64,000 nt of DNA from NCBI RefSeq assembly GCF_901000735.1, contig NC_081542.1, positions 19,111,093 through 19,175,092 of the forward strand, in the 5' to 3' direction. The notes under the pieces were generated by a model, which worked only from the letters and a program-made list of their open reading frames with translations, did no database searches and was not told the DNA's origin. The translations under genes and the position numbers were made by a program. The stretch's first letter is position 1. Each line of letters begins with the position of its first letter. The DNA comes from Corylus avellana. Its lineage: Eukaryota; Streptophyta; Magnoliopsida; Fagales; Betulaceae. This document shows positions 22,640-33,715 of the stretch, in pieces.

Positions 22640-23099
22640 ACTAGCATTTGACAAGAAATTAGTGCTGGACAACTTTATACAAATCATTAAGGATAGTATA
22701 AAATAAAAAATGATAGAATTCATTTATTTTTCAACTACACCTTTAGTTATGCTGTTGCACAGAAGCATCATTTCTAGGTCCACACAATGGACAAATTGAC
22801 CAACATCTGCAAAAATATTTTATCATAAATGGCTTTTTTTTTTTTTTTTTTGGTAGAATTTGGAAAATGCTGTTCTTTTCTTTGGAGGGAGGACGGAGCA
22901 AAACAAACATAGTTGAGATTCATTAAGTCATCCTCCTTCACAATTAGGTAATGTTCGCCTGGAGATGAAACAATTTATAGCAGCCCAAAGTACGCCCATC
23001 GTTGATCTTCAATTGAATAGTCCTTTAAAAGATCAATCATCGTTTAGCACAACCAGCCTCTTCCACTCTTGCATCTCTTGTGGCAGGCTAATTGCGTGA
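22640..23099. other. Non-coding stretch left of the duplicated block
   Basis: No gene or clear repeat is seen. The homology to the right-hand block (45 kb) starts at about 23100, near CGTATATAAATGTGG. Confidence 0.4.
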
Positions 23100-23803
23100 T
23101 CATGGCGTATATAAATGTGGAGCCTCGTTTGTATCAGATTTAGTTTGCACTCGACCCGGTTCGACTTTGAAAGTGCTACGGTGGTTTAAATGGAATTTTT
23201 TTATGAGGCTTAGTCCATGGAGGGGATCTATTTTCATTACATAAAACTTCCATATCATCTCTGCTTTTTGTTAACAACCCCACTTTCCTGATTCTAATTT
23301 TTTTTTTTTGTTTTTTTTCGTAGTCCATTAGCTTATCTGCTTATGGATTACATAAAAGAGAAGGTAAGGAGAAAGAATATTTAGCTTGCAACCACTGATA
23401 GATCAAGAATAAAGGGGGTATCCAGTGATGGAAATTGCGATAGGAAAGTTATGACTCCTGAAGTTATAGCAATTTGATAAAAACTAGCAACTACATGATA
23501 AATTTCTTGCCGAGATATTCGAAACTTATTGATTCTTTGATAATGACTAGTGAAAATTACTTACTCCTCTCATAAACCATTAAAGTATGCTGAATAACAT
23601 CATTTTTTTTTAATAAAAATGATTATTTATTATTTTTTTTTTTGGTGATAAAAAATCTAATGATTTGGTTTCTTCTTTGTTTTTTTGTTTTTTTTCCCCA
23701 CCTTTTTTTGACCCTTTTGCCATGTGCACAGCAGTTGGCACTTGGCTGTGTAATATATATCATCAGCAAAACACACACAAGAACACCCAGTACTCAAGAG
23801 AGA

Positions 23804-24530
23804 ATGGCAGCCAAAGTCTCACCAATTTTCATATACCCAATAAAGTCATGTCGTGGAATTTCTGTTCCTGAAGAGCCCATCACTCCCACTGGTAACTCAC
23901 CATGATCCACTTCTTCAAATTTTTCTTTTTGTTCCTTTTGCTGTTCTTCCACCATTGTTTCTTTGACCCATTTGATTGTTCTCTCTGTTCTCTTGAAGTA
24001 TTCTCACCCTGAACATTAATTAGTGTGTATTACACTTTATCAGCTTCTGGGGTTTAGCGCTTTTCTTTTTCAAGTTGAAATTGAGTGCTCAATTGAAAAT
24101 TTTGATTGATCATCTATAATTTGTAATGTGAATTACTGACTTGCTGAATTTTCCATGGTCAGAACCCTTTCGATTGCTGAGAGCTTTGGACTGAAATTTT
24201 GATTTTCAGTAATTGGTGTTCGAAACAGTTACCCCACAATGGAAATTTTATAATTGTTCAATTGATTGGAGGAAAACATAAAAAAGATTTTGGAACTTCA
24301 GAGTATTTATTTTATTTAAAAAAAAAAAAAAAAAATCAAAACGTAGAAATTTTGGATAGAAGTAATAGAAGCAGTGCATGTATGTATATGCAATTATCTT
24401 TTTGTTATCGATCTCTTGAAGAAATTCTAAATTTTGCATATAATTTGGATTATCCATTATATTCCTTTTTTTTTTTTGTTTTAATTTTTTATGTGGTTTA
24501 TGCAAATGCTAATACACGTATCTTAAAAGA
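23804..24530 (+). pseudogene. mARC gene remnant: exon 1 and part of intron 1
   Basis: Exon 1 (23804-23891, 88 bases) matches the intact gene at 45983-46070 and encodes MAAKVSPIFIYPIKSC... up to the same donor site. The intron continues to about 24530, where it is joined directly to the PPR pseudogene; exons 2-8 are gone. The region upstream also lacks about 45 bases that in the intact copy hold the TATA box (45887-45893), removed between two GTG words. The remnant cannot be functional. Confidence 0.8.
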
Positions 24531-25650
24531 CTCTATCAGGAGAGTCCTCAAGCTGGGCGTCTCTTCAATCCCATGTAAGTTCCCTGCTCTGCTTCACTCT
24601 CACTCTCACTTTTCAGTTCTAACCGTTGCATCAAACAAAGCCTCTGAAACTGAAAATTGTCGTGAAACTGAGCCCCCAATACCTAATGAAATCTTCAAGT
24701 CGAGTCCCAAATTGGGTTCTTACAAGTTGGGTGATTCCACTTTCTATTCACTCATTGAGAACTATGCCGACTCTGGTGATTTTCGGCCGTTAGAGAAGAT
24801 TTTAGATCGAATGAAACACGAAAACCGTAGGTTTATTGAGAAAAGTTTTGTTGTTATGTTTAGAGCTTATGGGAAAGCGCATTTACTAGAAAAAGCTGTT
24901 GACTTTTTTGATAGAATGGTGTGTGAGTTTCAATGTAGGAGGACTGTGAGGTCGTTTAACTCTGCATAATGTTATTATACAAGAAGGTTGTTTTTCTCGG
25001 GCATTAGAGTTTCATTCGCATATTGTGGGTAGTGGGAATGAGAATATTTCACCCAATGTGCTTCCTTTCAATTTGGTTATAACAGCTTTGTGTAAGTTGC
25101 GATTGGTTAATAGAGCAGTTGAGATGTTTAGAGAAATGCTGGTTAGGAATGCATTCCTGATGTGTTCACGTTTAGTACATTGATGGATGGGTTGTGCAGG
25201 GAGAATAGGATTGACGAGGCAGTTTCACTGTTGGATGAGATGCAAATTGAGGGGTGTTTCCCGAGTGCTGCAACATTTAACGTGTTGATCAATGCGATGT
25301 GCAAGAAGGGTGAATTGGCACGTGCTGCAAAGCTCGTTGATAATATGTTTCTCAAAGGGTGTGTTCCTAATGAAGTGACTTATAACACCCTCATCCATGG
25401 TTTGTGCCTCAAGGGCAAATTGGAGAAGGCAGTGAGTCTTTTGGATAGAATGGTATCGAGTAAATGTGTGCCTAACGATGTCACATATGGAACACTCATC
25501 AATGGGCTTGCAAGCAAGGAAGAGCTGTTGATGGGGCTCATGTGCTGATCTCTATGGAGGAGAGAAGGCATTGTGCAAATGGGTATGTTTATTCAGCCCT
25601 TGTTAGCGGGTTGTTTAGGAAGGGAAAGACTGAAGAGGCAATGAAATTGG
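24531..25650 (+). pseudogene. PPR (EMB1025-like) pseudogene, truncated at both ends
   Basis: Closely matches 52983-54108 of the intact PPR gene. The first 13 or so codons are missing at the join to mARC intron 1, and the last 40% of the gene is missing after GKTEEAMKL. Frame breaks include a two-base loss near 24965, a one-base loss near 25148 and another near 25508. Intact members bind organelle RNA, but this copy is dead. Its sequence is otherwise so close to the intact copy that the decay is recent relative to the duplication. Confidence 0.88.
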
Positions 25651-25945
25651 GCAAGAGTCTCGCTTAAATTTTTAATATTAAATTAGTGATGTGTCTTTTG
25701 AGTTCTCTCTTTCCTCCTACTGTATGGTTATAGAAGAAAAGGAAAAGAATTGCAGAAATTATTATTGCTTAATGCTTGTGCTAAGGAAGAGCGGTTAAGC
25801 TCCGTCAAAACCTTCATTGAGAATAATTCTTTCTGGACTTCCAATCACTATTTTCAGGCTCTTCGAGCATCTTAATATGAAACACAAGTGGGAAGGAAAT
25901 TTTATTAAGGATTGGCAGACTGAAGGGTAAAGAAATACAGTAATT

Positions 25946-27703
25946 TTAAGGCCCTGGTTTGTCATCATCATTCAGGGATTTCAGCTTTTCTTGCTGGTGA
26001 GCCATATCATAAGTTGCATGGAGACCAAAGAATACATAGTATATTAGCATTACAATGCTACAGATTCCAAATCTAATAAATGACTGAGAACCCAAAGATC
26101 CCATGAGAAAGATATTTGTTGCAATTGATAAGGATGGAAGCCAAGGGACAAGTGGAACCCCCCAAACTTTTGGCGTCCTCTGTTGAGGCAGAAACATTGC
26201 AATTCCTGCTGTCCCCAAGAACCAAAGAGGAACCGTGATAGTGTATCCAAGCCAACCATCAGGATTTAGTCCCCAGAAAGCTGCAGTTGCCATTGAGGAG
26301 GCAATGATGATCAGCAAGAAGATAACTAACTTCAGGAGGTGAATTCGCGGGGTGATTTCTGTAACATAGTATCTCCTCACAAGAAGTGCAACTGCCATCA
26401 TCATAAAGACAAAGAGTGTACTCACTGATAACAGGCCAGCCAAGACATCCAAGCTTGAGAAGAAAGCAATACAGGCACTTGAAATGGTAATCAAGAGTGT
26501 AGCATTTATGGGGGTTCCTGTCTTTGGATGGACAAGCGCAAACCATGGTGGAATCATGTGGGCTCGTGCAATATGAGTAGTATATCGTGCCTGTCCTAGT
26601 GCCCCTACCAGAAGAACAGTGGTCATTCCCTTCAGGGCGCCAAGAGCTACCAGGTACTTTGCCCATTTCATGCCCACACTCTGAAATGCTACAGAATATG
26701 CTGCATCCCGATCTATTTCTGTATACTTCTGCATCATGGCCAGTGAAAGTGCCATTAAGCAATATATCACAGTGATGATGGACATTGATCCAAGCAATCC
26801 TAATGGTATGTCTCTTGATGGATTTTTGGTTTCTTCAGCCATGGTGGCGATGTTATCAAATCCACCATAAGCAAAGTAGACAATTGCGGCAGCCTGAAAG
26901 ATTCCTTTAGCTCCATAAGGCAAAAAGGGTTTCAAATTTGATGTGTCAGCGTGAGCGAATCCTGCAATTATCACAAATAAAATTACTATCGTGTTAATTG
27001 CAGATGCTATCCAGTTTAAGTATGATGTTTTCCTTGTGCTGATCATTGCGATTGCTGCGGCAATTGCCAGGACTGTGACAGCTATTGGATCCAGGAGATT
27101 AAACCCTTCGGCGAGGTTTGTGTGGATGCGTAATGAGTTTCGTTGGCGGTTCAGTAGACTTGTAAAGTAAGAAGTCCATGCTCTGGCAACTGCTGCAGTT
27201 CCAACAATGCTCTCAAGAAGTATGTTTGCAGCTGTTATAAAAGCTGCAAAGTCGCCTAATTCAATTCTTAAGTAAGCAAATGACCCTCCTGCAACTGGGA
27301 CTTCTATTGCAAATTCTGTGTAGCAGAAGACAGAGAGCATTGCTGAAACACCGGAAGCAACATAGGACAAAACAATGGCTGGTCCAGCATGATCATGCGC
27401 TTCTTGCCCAGTGAGCACAAAGATACCAGCACCAATGACTGAGCCAAATCCAAACCAGGTGAGATCCCACCACGTCAGGCATCGTTTCATATCGTTTTCG
27501 CTCTGTTTACGAAGTTCTCCAATCTCCTCGGCATCATTTGATCTGCGTAGGAGACGATCTTTGAACCGAAGCCCTATTTGCGATAGCGCAAATCGATATG
27601 TGCTCCAGTTTTGGAAGGATTCTTCTGGGAAGAAATCTTGTTTGCTACATCTCCAATAATTTCTTGGTTGGACATCATCACCCGATTCTCCCACAGAACC
27701 CAT
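25946..27703 (-). CDS. Cationic amino acid transporter (CAT family), 585 aa
   Basis: A single uninterrupted frame encodes a multi-pass membrane protein of the APC superfamily, similar in length and sequence to plant CAT1/5/8-type transporters. Family signatures are VIGAGIFVLTGQEAHDHAG near the first membrane segments, the FAYLRIELGDFAAF region, and YFAYGGFDNIATMAEETKNP in the centre. About 14 hydrophobic segments are visible. Such proteins move basic and other amino acids across the plasma membrane or internal membranes by proton symport. The start MGSVGESGDD is followed by a hydrophilic N-terminus. It is near-identical to the copy at 58534-60387 but lacks 32 N-terminal residues. This is the only gene of block 1 that remains intact; whether it is expressed cannot be seen. 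Confidence 0.9.
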   Translation of the reverse strand: MGSVGESGDDVQPRNYWRCSKQDFFPEESFQNWSTYRFALSQIGLRFKDRLLRRSNDAEEIGELRKQSENDMKRCLTWWDLTWFGFGSVIGAGIFVLTGQEAHDHAGPAIVLSYVASGVSAMLSVFCYTEFAIEVPVAGGSFAYLRIELGDFAAFITAANILLESIVGTAAVARAWTSYFTSLLNRQRNSLRIHTNLAEGFNLLDPIAVTVLAIAAAIAMISTRKTSYLNWIASAINTIVILFVIIAGFAHADTSNLKPFLPYGAKGIFQAAAIVYFAYGGFDNIATMAEETKNPSRDIPLGLLGSMSIITVIYCLMALSLAMMQKYTEIDRDAAYSVAFQSVGMKWAKYLVALGALKGMTTVLLVGALGQARYTTHIARAHMIPPWFALVHPKTGTPINATLLITISSACIAFFSSLDVLAGLLSVSTLFVFMMMAVALLVRRYYVTEITPRIHLLKLVIFLLIIIASSMATAAFWGLNPDGWLGYTITVPLWFLGTAGIAMFLPQQRTPKVWGVPLVPWLPSLSIATNIFLMGSLGSQSFIRFGICSIVMLIYYVFFGLHATYDMAHQQEKLKSLNDDDKPGP

Positions 27704-28925
27704 GTTATTGTTTTTCCCTTGTATTCTCTGCCAATACTAAAGGGCAATGTAGACACTGATGAAAAAAGATAGGAAGATTGGTGCTGTTATATAACCTTCA
27801 TATCTCACCAAGTGTGGTTTTATTTGTGTGGAATTGTGAATTTTTTCATATATTTTCCTCAATAATTGACAATGAATGTGTGGTTGCAAGTCCCATGCAC
27901 AATGTTTGACTTGGAATTGACAATGCTGACAAGATAGGATCTTGTTTTCAACCAGGCACGGCAGACAAGATGCCGAATCTTTTGGAAAAACTGTAATTGG
28001 ACTTATAGAAAGGCAACTTGCTTTGTGCTGTGAAGATTTCAACGATTGTGTTCTAATTTCTTCTTTTTTATCGAAAGAGTTAAGATATTTTTATATTCCA
28101 GTTGTAAAGTAATTTTAAGGTATGGGCTGTTGGAGTGCCAATAGGTCCTTTTGCAGATTTTTTGACCGTTTGGTAGCAATTAAGAAAAGCTTTTGTTCCC
28201 TGTCTAGTGACCTATAATGCATGCAATACGAGCAGATTATTGTACCTTATCCGAGCACTTGTTCGAATAGGTAGATGCCCGTTTGCCTTCTCATGTGAGC
28301 AAGAGCACTTGTTCGAACAGGTAGATGCCCGTTTGCCTTCTCACGTGAGCAAAGGAAAATGCTAACGTGGGCACCCTGGTTGGTGGCGTTGTTATGGGCT
28401 GCCATCCCACAATCCACATTCACAACCCTTATCCATTGCAAGAAAAATCTGCCTCATGCTCCCACATGCTTGCTGGTAAGTCAACAAGGACCCCATATAA
28501 TGATTCCATTGGAAGAAATTCGCAAAAAAAAAATTCAAAGATTCCAGCTCAAAATAGTGCAGATCCAAAAAGTCATTGCATCCATGGGAGCCTCTAATTT
28601 CAATGCTACGTGGCATATTGACGTAAAAGAGTTGCTTTTGGGAAGAAAAAAATAATAAGAGAGTCAAGGTGGGTTATCATCTCAGCCTCATAAATTTCAA
28701 GGGTTGGCTAAAGTGGTGGAGGCCTTGAGGATTTGCTCCCTTCAAAGTTCAAAGTTCAACACCTCATGGGTGCAAATAATCTCTTGAGGCCACACTCTCT
28801 AATGAAAAGCTAGCGATTTAACTAGTTCTGTGTAGGAAAACTTTCAAAGGTGCGGTGCACGAAACTGGAGTTTACTCTGCAGAGGTGAGTCCGAAGAGCC
28901 CCACTTTAAAGAGGTTCCCCAACAT

Positions 28926-28960
<35 letters not shown>

Positions 28961-29145
28961 CCCACTCAAATAATTTGTTTCCAAGAGGACTAATAAAGAA
29001 AGCATAATTTGGCAAGGAATACCCTAGAATTCAACCTTTATTAAAATAGGAGAAAATACAGATTTCCATACATATCCATACAAAACTTACTTTTTGACCA
29101 ATCAAATCGATCCCTTTCATCCAATCTCATGATTATTTTAACAAT
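27704..29145. other. CAT upstream region with a 50-base tandem repeat
   Basis: No gene is seen. Two 50-base units, 28255-28304 and 28305-28354, each contain CACTTGTTCGAA and a site TCACGTGAGC or TCATGTGAGC; the CACGTG in the second is a G-box core. Since CAT is transcribed leftward from 27703, this stretch would contain its promoter. The same repeat occurs at 37618-37717. Confidence 0.5.
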
Positions 29146-29311
29146 GAGTAATACTACTCTTCACACTCATTTATCACATTCATTTCACACTAACTTACAT
29201 GATATGTTTTAAGTGATTTTCTTTTTGTTTTTGTTCAAATGTAGACATAAAAGCTACTTAAAACATATCATATAAACCGGTGTAAAATAGTGTAAAAAAT
29301 AGCATTACTCT
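29146..29311. mobile_element. Small MITE (166 bases) with inverted ends
   Basis: The left end GAGTAATACTACTCTTCACACT pairs with the reverse complement of the right end (GAGTAATGCTATTTTTTACACT when reversed), with four mismatches. A second inverted pair lies inside (ATATGTTTTAAGT and ACTTAAAACATAT). The element is also at 38501-38665 and, reduced to its right half, at about 62625-62690. Confidence 0.55.
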
Positions 29312-29491
29312 TTATTTAACAAATGCACTATTTCTTTGACACACAAGTTGATCAGTGCATCCAGGCAAGCCCATGTGGACTTGTTGGGGTGCAATCTCAT
29401 GCTGACGGTGACCACAATATCATAACTCCATTATAAAGTTTGCAGGGGGCAGCCACAAAGGAATAGGCTTAGAGTGTAAATCAAAGGTTTA

Positions 29492-32027
29492 GGCCTTGTT
29501 TGGGAAGCAAGATTTTTCAACTCAAACTGAAATTTTTTCTAAATTCATGTTTGGCAATTTTTTAAACTCAATTCAACTCAACTCAAAAAATTTCAACTTA
29601 ACTCAAAAATTTTCATCTCAATTAATAAAAATTATAAATAAAGATTGAAAAAATAAATAAATAAATTTAGGGTAGCAGAAACACCCCAGGTGGTAGCTGG
29701 GCCACCCCAAGCCCAACTGGGGTGGTCCGACCATCCCTTAATATTTTATTATTTTTTTAAACTTCTTATTATTATTTTTTTAATTAAATTTAAAATATAT
29801 AGAATATTTTATTATTATTTCTATCAATGGGACATATGTTTCATTTATGGCCCTAGAGAGATCCTAATTATTAATTGGATATTCTCCAATTTAAAATGGA
29901 CCGGAGAAAATCCTCTACCGTGTTTGACCCACATTCCTTCGTGGGCCATAGGTCGAATAATGAAGGTTGTTGATAGAGGACAATTTTCAATCATATTTGC
30001 TTTAACAAAAGGGACATAAATAGCGATTCTGACATCATATGGGGACATAATTAATGGCGTTGGAAAGCTAATTTAGAGGGTTACAAAGTCATATTTCATT
30101 AAGTTTTTCTAATTCAAATGTTTACTGAGTTAAAATAGACCGTAAAAAGAAAATTGAAAAGCCGTACAAAATTGCTCGTCTGTTGTTTATGTTTGAACAA
30201 GCTTTAAAACGAGTTGACAAAATAGCTCGTTCAATAACTCATATGAAGTTGGGTTCGAATGAGTTATTCATAGATGCACTCGTTTAAAGTTGGCTTAGAA
30301 TACGAGGAAACCATAGTTAGGTTCGAAAGAGCCTCTTACACGTTCAGACAAGCTCCAATAAATTTTTGTGAACAAACTTTTATTTAAGCGTTTTCTTAGG
30401 TTTCAGGAGTCTAGGTAGTATAAATATATGTAATGGCTATCTATAGCCTTAATTTATTATGTTATTTTGACCAGTTATCAATGAAAAACACTTTTAAGAG
30501 TGATTTTCTTTTCTATCCACATTAAATCCTAGATTGATTATTAGTTTTAAGAAAAGTTGTGATTCTTATCTTGTTTGTCTTGGCAAACTAATCACGACAA
30601 GCTGCATTAATTGGTATCAAAGTCAAGTTGCACTGCATTAATTATTTAATTGTTGATGGAGATCTTGTGGGCTCCACAACAAAAAAATTCGTCCAAAGTG
30701 CGTTAACTAGTAGAGCAGGAACGTTAGTAATATTTGCCGATAGTTAAGAGTACTAATTACTAACGTTCCTGCTCTGCTAGTTAACGCGCTTTGGACGAAT
30801 TTTTTTGTTGTGGAGCCCACAAGATCTCCATCAACAATTAAATAATTGATGCAGTGCAACTTGACTTTGATACCAATTAATGCAGCTTGTCATGATTAGT
30901 TTGCCAAGACAAACAAGATAAGAATCACAACTCTTCTTAAAACTAATAATCAATCTAGGATTTAATGTGGATAGAAAAGAAAACCACTCTTAAAAGTGTT
31001 TTTCATTGATAACTGGTCAAAATAACATAATAAATTAAGGCTATAGATAGCCATTACATATATTTATACTACCTAGACTCCTGAACCTAAGAAAGCGCTC
31101 AAATAAAAGTTTGTTTACAAAAATTTATTGGAGCTTGTCTGAATGTGTAAGAGGCTCTTTCGAACCTAACTATAGTTTCCTCGTATTCTTACATGAATTG
31201 TCAATTCACACAGCAGCTCGTTCTAACCCAACTTTAAACGAGTGCATCTATGAATAACTCATTCGAACCCAACTTCATATGAGTTATTGAACGAGCTATT
31301 TTGTCAACTCATTTTAAAGCTTGTTCAAACATAAACAACATACGAGCAATTTTGTACGGCTTTTCAATTTTCTTTTTACGGTCTATTTTAACTCAGTAAA
31401 CATTTGAATTAGAAAAACTTAATGAAATATGACTTTGTAACCCTCTAAATTAGCTTTCCAACGCCATTAATTATGTCCCCATATGATCTCAGAATCGCTA
31501 TATATGTCCCTTTTGTTAAAGCAAATATGATTGAAAATTGTCCTCTATCAACAACCTTCATTATTCGACCTATGGCCCACGAAGGAATGTGGGTCAAACA
31601 CGGTAGAGGATTTTCTCAGGTCCATTTTGGATTGGAGAATATCTAATTAATAATTAGGATCTCTCTAAGGCCATAAATGAAACATATGTCCCATTGATAG
31701 AAATAATAATAAAATATTCTATATATTTTAAATTTAATTAAAATAATAATAATAATAAGTTTAAAAAAATAATAAAATATTAAGGGGTGGTCTGACCACC
31801 CCAGTTGGGCTTGGGGTGGCCCAGCCACTACCTGGGGTGTTTCGGCTATCCTAAATTTATTTATTTATTTTTTCAATCTTTATTTATAATTTTTATTAAT
31901 TGGGATGAAAATTTTTGAGTTAAGTTGAAATTTTTTGAGTTGAGTTGAATTGAGTTTAAAAAATTGCCAAACATGAATTTAGAAAAAATTTTAATTTGAG
32001 TTGGAAAATCTTAGCTTCCCAAACAAG
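29492..32027. mobile_element. 2.5-kb palindromic foldback element with Tourist/Harbinger-like ends (copy 1)
   Basis: The left arm (29492-30731) and right arm (30756-32027) are nearly perfect reverse complements around a 24-base centre. The ends read GGCCTTGTTTGGGAAGC and its complement, which resemble Tourist/PIF-Harbinger MITE ends. TTA flanks both sides (29489-29491 and 32028-32030), the 3-base target duplication of that superfamily. The homologous site near 62870 in block 3 has no element. The right arm carries about 36 extra bases near 31190. Each arm contains a retrotransposon-like piece with a TATA-like stretch and TGGTATCAAAGTCA (30612-30625). No transposase is encoded. Confidence 0.8.
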
Positions 32028-32108
32028 TTAGCATGCCAGAACTAGTACCAGTTCAAAACTGTGTTATATATATATATATATATATTATCAAAAAATAGAG
32101 GTGAAGTC

Positions 32109-33715
32109 TCATCTCAAGGATTTCCAAGCCTTGCACATTTTGTTAGCAAGATGTCTAACAGCATTTACACCACCAGCGGTCAGTAGCCCAGAGACAGCAT
32201 GCCTTGCACTTGAAACCATGACCTTTTGCCTCAGAACCTTCAGCATGCATTTTGCAGCCTCATCTCTCTAGTCAATCAAAACTTCATGTATAACTTGACC
32301 TTCAGTTTTTCAAAAAGATGTTATTATCAACTCAACTTTGGCATAATTATTGAAACTTTCGTCTAATTAAATGTAACATGGTAACACCATTTGCTTGTCA
32401 TCCAACATCCAAATGGATGTTTGAAAATGAATGACCCAAATCATGTTTTTCCCAGTAAAATTGAGTACACAAAGTTGGGATGAGTGTAGATGTGTAGTGA
32501 TAAAACTATGGAATCTATTTGCTTCTTCACAAACTACTCTTTACCATAAATCCTCCGAAGATAAGTTGAAGTTCATACCAGAGTCACTCAGCTTTTTCTT
32601 CTCTCCCAGCTTCATGCCTATTTGGCTTCTGACCATTGTAGGAAGGGTATTAACAAGATGGCGAGCTATGATAAGCCACAATCCTGTTCTAAGAGGTAAA
32701 AAGGCATATTTGAATCATCTTTATAACTTGATTCAAGGCCCCAAACATATTTGATTCATTAAGCAGGATATGAGGTTAGAACATTGAGGTCTCTCTAGCA
32801 CAGAACCTAAAAAATCAAAGATAGTATACTGAATCATCTTTAAAATGATAACTTTAGGATCTAAGCAGACCTGGGAAATATTTGTTTGGCTAGTTCCATA
32901 TGACGTGAGTCTCAACAAGTCTATAGCCTCATACTCTTAAAGAAATGACTTATACCTGGACAGGAATAAATCAAATTGCCCTTGTACAATCTTCTTCACC
33001 TGGGAAAATTATATTAATGAACAACTGGTAAGAACAAAAGACATGTTGGTAAACAATGTCTCCTATTGGGCCATAGAAATGCCATACCAGATGTAACTTG
33101 TATTAACGTCTCTGATATAAAAATAGAAATTGACTTTGAAAAAAATAGTAAGACATCCACTAAGCAGTTACAATGGAAAAACAAGTAATTATGAACTGGA
33201 GGTTAAAAACTAGCACTTAAGGAACTTCTGGTTCCTGTTGTGAGAACTGTATAATGTCTTCCACAAGCATATCTTCTTGTATAAACTTATAGCAAAAAAA
33301 TTATTCACTAAAAATAGTCAATAAGTTTGGCCAATTATTAATTAATCTCAGCCAAATCAGAGCAACATATAATTCCAACAGATCCAATAGATGCAAAGTA
33401 GCAAGCAAGCATAAAGATGTTAATGCCTGAAAGGCTAGAAGCAGTTTCACTCTGAAGATCTATTTGAGCTATGTCAACCATTACCTTATTTTTGTCCTCT
33501 GCAAAAAGCATACGCAAATCACCCATATATGAGAGGCTACATATTTTGGCATACAGATCTTCCTGCATGAATATATAATTACTTAACAAATTCTAGTAGT
33601 TCTAGAGAGGTCAAGGGTTGAAAACGAAGCAAACCTCAGTGAATTTTGGTGGCAGAAGGAGGAGGGTAGCAGAGTTTACATTTTCTAGATCTGGATTATC
33701 CACAACTATACGGAC
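32109..33715 (-). pseudogene. TAM41 (mitochondrial CDP-diacylglycerol synthase) pseudogene, copy 1
   Basis: Exons matching the intact copy at 62946 onward are visible in order on the minus strand: 33635-33715 (VDNPDLENVN...LLLLPPKFTE), 33485-33562 (EDLYAKICSLSYMGDLRMLFAEDKNK), one near 32877-33000 (TSYGTSQTNIS), one near 32575-32690, and the C-terminal exon 32109 to about 32300 (SSARHAVSGLLTAGG). Defects include a stop in SFL*EY, a one-base loss making a stop after GLS, and a stop replacing GS before RDEAAKC. The first exon listed lacks 24 bases present in copy 2. The N-terminal exons are not present. Intact TAM41 makes CDP-diacylglycerol for cardiolipin in mitochondria. Confidence 0.75.

Noticed and set aside
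26259..26762. Other-frame open frames inside both CAT genes (also 58847-59254)
   Set aside because: They are shadows of the long transporter frame on the same strand.
29690..30019. 109-codon open frame, repeated at 39045-39374, with partners at 29845-30048, 31643-31828 and 40998-41186
   Set aside because: They lie within the arms of the palindromic elements, mirror each other on both strands, and have low-complexity isoleucine/tyrosine-rich content from AT-rich DNA. Not genes.
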